NCBI GenBank assembly: GCA_016714125.1
Contig: JADJNX010000003.1
Span: forward strand, 372,001-436,000
Source of the DNA: Ignavibacteriales bacterium
GTDB taxonomy: Bacteria > Bacteroidota > Ignavibacteria > Ignavibacteriales > Ignavibacteriaceae
Direction: 5' to 3'
DNA: 64,000 nucleotides
The notes beneath the pieces were generated by a model. The model was given only the letters and a program-made list of their open reading frames with translations. It was not told where the DNA came from and did no database searches. Of this stretch, positions 62,608 to 64,000 are shown piece after piece (position 1 is the stretch's first letter; each line of letters begins with the position of its first letter). The position numbers and the translations under genes are program-made.

Positions 62608-63348
62608 CTATTTGTAGATGTCGAAACTGGCAATTCCCAGTTTCTGAAGGCGATGTTTCAGCGAAGTAATAAGTACTCCTATTCCGTAAATTGAACTCCT
62701 CTTAAAATTGATTGAGGAGGCTTCTTCAAAATATTTGGTTGGGCAGGTCACCTCACCAATCTCGTAGCCTTTGTAGATAATCTGAGATAACATTTGATTG
62801 TCAAATACAAAATCGTCTGAGTTGGCTTCAAGATTTAAGTCACGAAGAACAGTAGCGGAAAATGCCCTGTAGCCTGTATGATATTCTGACAGTTTTTGAC
62901 CCACAAGCCAATTCTGTACCAGAGTTAAAAAACGATTTGCGATATATTTATAAAGTGGCATTCCCCCTTTTAGTGCTCCTTTTCCCAGAATTCTTGATGC
63001 CAGAACAACAGGGTAAAGATCATTTGCAATGATCCAGGATATAGAAGGAATAAGTTTAGGGGTGTATTGATAATCAGGATGAAGCATGATTACGATATCG
63101 GCTCCCAGTTCAAGCGCTTTTTTGTAGCAGCTTTTTTGGTTACCCCCATAACCTTTGTTTTTATCATGCTTAATTACATGTTTAATTCCAAGTCGTCTTC
63201 CCACTTCGGCGGTATCATCTTTACTGGCGTCATCCACAAGTACTACATCATCAACAATATCAAAAGGAATCTCGTTGTAAGTCTGTTCAAGGGTTTTTGC
63301 CGCATTGTAGGCGGGTAACACCACGATTATTCTTTTATTATTCAGCAT
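62608..63348 (-). CDS. GT2-family glycosyltransferase (dolichyl-phosphate-mannose-synthase-like)
   Basis: A 246-residue intact GT-A enzyme: VVLPAYNAAKTL, DDVVLVDDASKDDTA (nucleotide-sugar Asp), a KGYGGNQKSCYKKALELGADIVIMLHPDYQY segment with DxD-like HPDYQ, and the acceptor motif YHTGYRAFSATVL. Only a weak hydrophobic region (ISWIIANDLYPVVLAS) and no C-terminal TM pair, so it is soluble or peripheral, like DPM1-type synthases. It may glycosylate polyprenyl phosphate and feed the neighbouring GT39 enzyme, by position and family pairing only. It is 9 bases downstream of a receiver-domain gene. Confidence 0.88.
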   Translation of the reverse strand: MLNNKRIIVVLPAYNAAKTLEQTYNEIPFDIVDDVVLVDDASKDDTAEVGRRLGIKHVIKHDKNKGYGGNQKSCYKKALELGADIVIMLHPDYQYTPKLIPSISWIIANDLYPVVLASRILGKGALKGGMPLYKYIANRFLTLVQNWLVGQKLSEYHTGYRAFSATVLRDLNLEANSDDFVFDNQMLSQIIYKGYEIGEVTCPTKYFEEASSINFKRSSIYGIGVLITSLKHRLQKLGIASFDIYK

Positions 63349-63357
63349 AAAGCAGTA

Positions 63358-64000
63358 TTAAAATATTTTACTTAAAACTTCTACCATTTTGTTTCTGAAG
63401 ATCGGTTTCGAAACAAAATCCGTAAATCCTGTTGCAATAAACTTCTCTTTATCACCCGGAAGAACATATGCTGTAACCGCTAAAATTGGTATATCTTCAA
63501 GTCTATCCATTGTGCGAATAATCTTAAGTGCGTCCAAACCATTATATTCGCCTTGTAAATTGATGTCCAAGACGATAAAATCAAATTTTTCGTTTTCAAG
63601 AAGCGGGATAGCATCTTCAAAACTTTGTGCAAATTTTATCGATTTCATGTCTTTCATCTGCACTTTAAACAAGATCTGAGAGTCCAACTGATCTTCGATA
63701 TAAAGGCAATTCATTCCGGAGAGATTAATAGACCCTGAAGCATCCCTGAATTCGGATGTTTGTTCCTTTGCTGCAACCTTGGCCGGTTCCGGCTGAGGTG
63801 TTGCAGGAACTGCTCTCTGCTCCCACCGTTTTTCCTCACTAATAGGAGTTGGAGGTTCACTTTTAACCGGTCTCGGTGTATAATCTTCATTTCTCTTAAC
63901 TTGAGGCGGTTGATTATCTATTTTTTCTCTTTCATATCTCTGCGGAATATCCTTGTTGACAGGTTCTGCCGGAGATTCGCTGTGAGTTCTACCCGGGCTG
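63358..64000 (-). CDS. Receiver-domain (CheY-like) protein with Pro/Glu-rich linker, 5' end beyond window
   Basis: The frame is open from the stop at 63358 to the window edge, so the N-terminus is missing. The last 118 residues are a response-regulator receiver: acidic pocket near IEDQ, phospho-acceptor Asp in FIVLDINLQGEYNG, Thr in LAVTAY and Lys in VSKPI. The visible 95 residues before it are a low-complexity Pro, Glu, Lys and Arg-rich linker (PATPQPEPAKV, PRPVKSEPPTP). This looks like the C-terminal receiver of a hybrid histidine kinase or a linker-tethered regulator; the kinase part is not visible. An ATG at 63714 is possible, but the upstream frame has no stop. Confidence 0.8.
   Translation of the reverse strand, partial: SPGRTHSESPAEPVNKDIPQRYEREKIDNQPPQVKRNEDYTPRPVKSEPPTPISEEKRWEQRAVPATPQPEPAKVAAKEQTSEFRDASGSINLSGMNCLYIEDQLDSQILFKVQMKDMKSIKFAQSFEDAIPLLENEKFDFIVLDINLQGEYNGLDALKIIRTMDRLEDIPILAVTAYVLPGDKEKFIATGFTDFVSKPIFRNKMVEVLSKIF

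Overview
The window looks like a chromosomal segment of an Ignavibacteria-type bacterium (Bacteroidota/Chlorobi group). The evidence is AT-rich DNA, four large secreted proteins ending in the type IX secretion (T9SS) sorting domain with its NYPNPFN hallmark, lipoproteins and outer-membrane barrels, a promoter of the Bacteroidetes TTTG / TAnnTTTG kind before rplU, and otherwise ordinary housekeeping genes. No rRNA, CRISPR array, prophage or insertion sequence was found. There is one tRNA gene (Ala, anticodon CGC).

Layout: 1-6556 holds a partial VCBS-repeat secreted protein, a small HTH regulator, a secreted repeat protein, tRNA-Ala, a SCO1/PCuAC copper-delivery pair and a Ca-type P-ATPase. 6579-14362 is a tight eight-gene minus-strand operon: greA, ribD, ribE, tilS, hpt, ftsH, a dolichol-kinase-like membrane protein and a DUF4837 lipoprotein. 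14482-22423 is an envelope-modification island with an M28 peptidase, an MBOAT acyltransferase and three SGNH hydrolases, one carrying LysM domains. After an Rrf2 regulator, 23074-31210 carries a lipoprotein, a GAF-sigma54 activator, a Ser/Thr kinase with PEGA domains, a Kelch T9SS protein, a DUF5683-like protein and a DUF4397 T9SS protein. Sigma-54-like sites precede both T9SS genes.

31341-39994 holds an acyl-CoA/ACP ligase, nuoA-F without nuoG-N, a beta-CASP metallo-hydrolase and a PAS-LuxR regulator. 40100-46327 is accessory: a small barrel, a decayed nitroreductase, a DUF6544-like protein, an Fn3 lipoprotein plus barrel pair, and an RsbW-like ATPase. 46397-50546 carries rplU-rpmA-mdh and a three-domain AMP-ligase/ACP/PlsC fusion. 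50737-59698 holds two giant T9SS surface proteins. The window ends with a zinc alcohol dehydrogenase, a GT39-type glycosyltransferase, a GT2 and a receiver-domain protein cut by the window edge.

An important caveat is that about fifty single-base indels, mostly losses within or beside homopolymers, break many genes, including the core genes ftsH and nuoF. I read most as sequence or assembly error and give whole-gene spans with break points. Coordinates of proteins downstream of a break are therefore approximate. Gene symbols are given only for families recognised from motifs. No database search was run.
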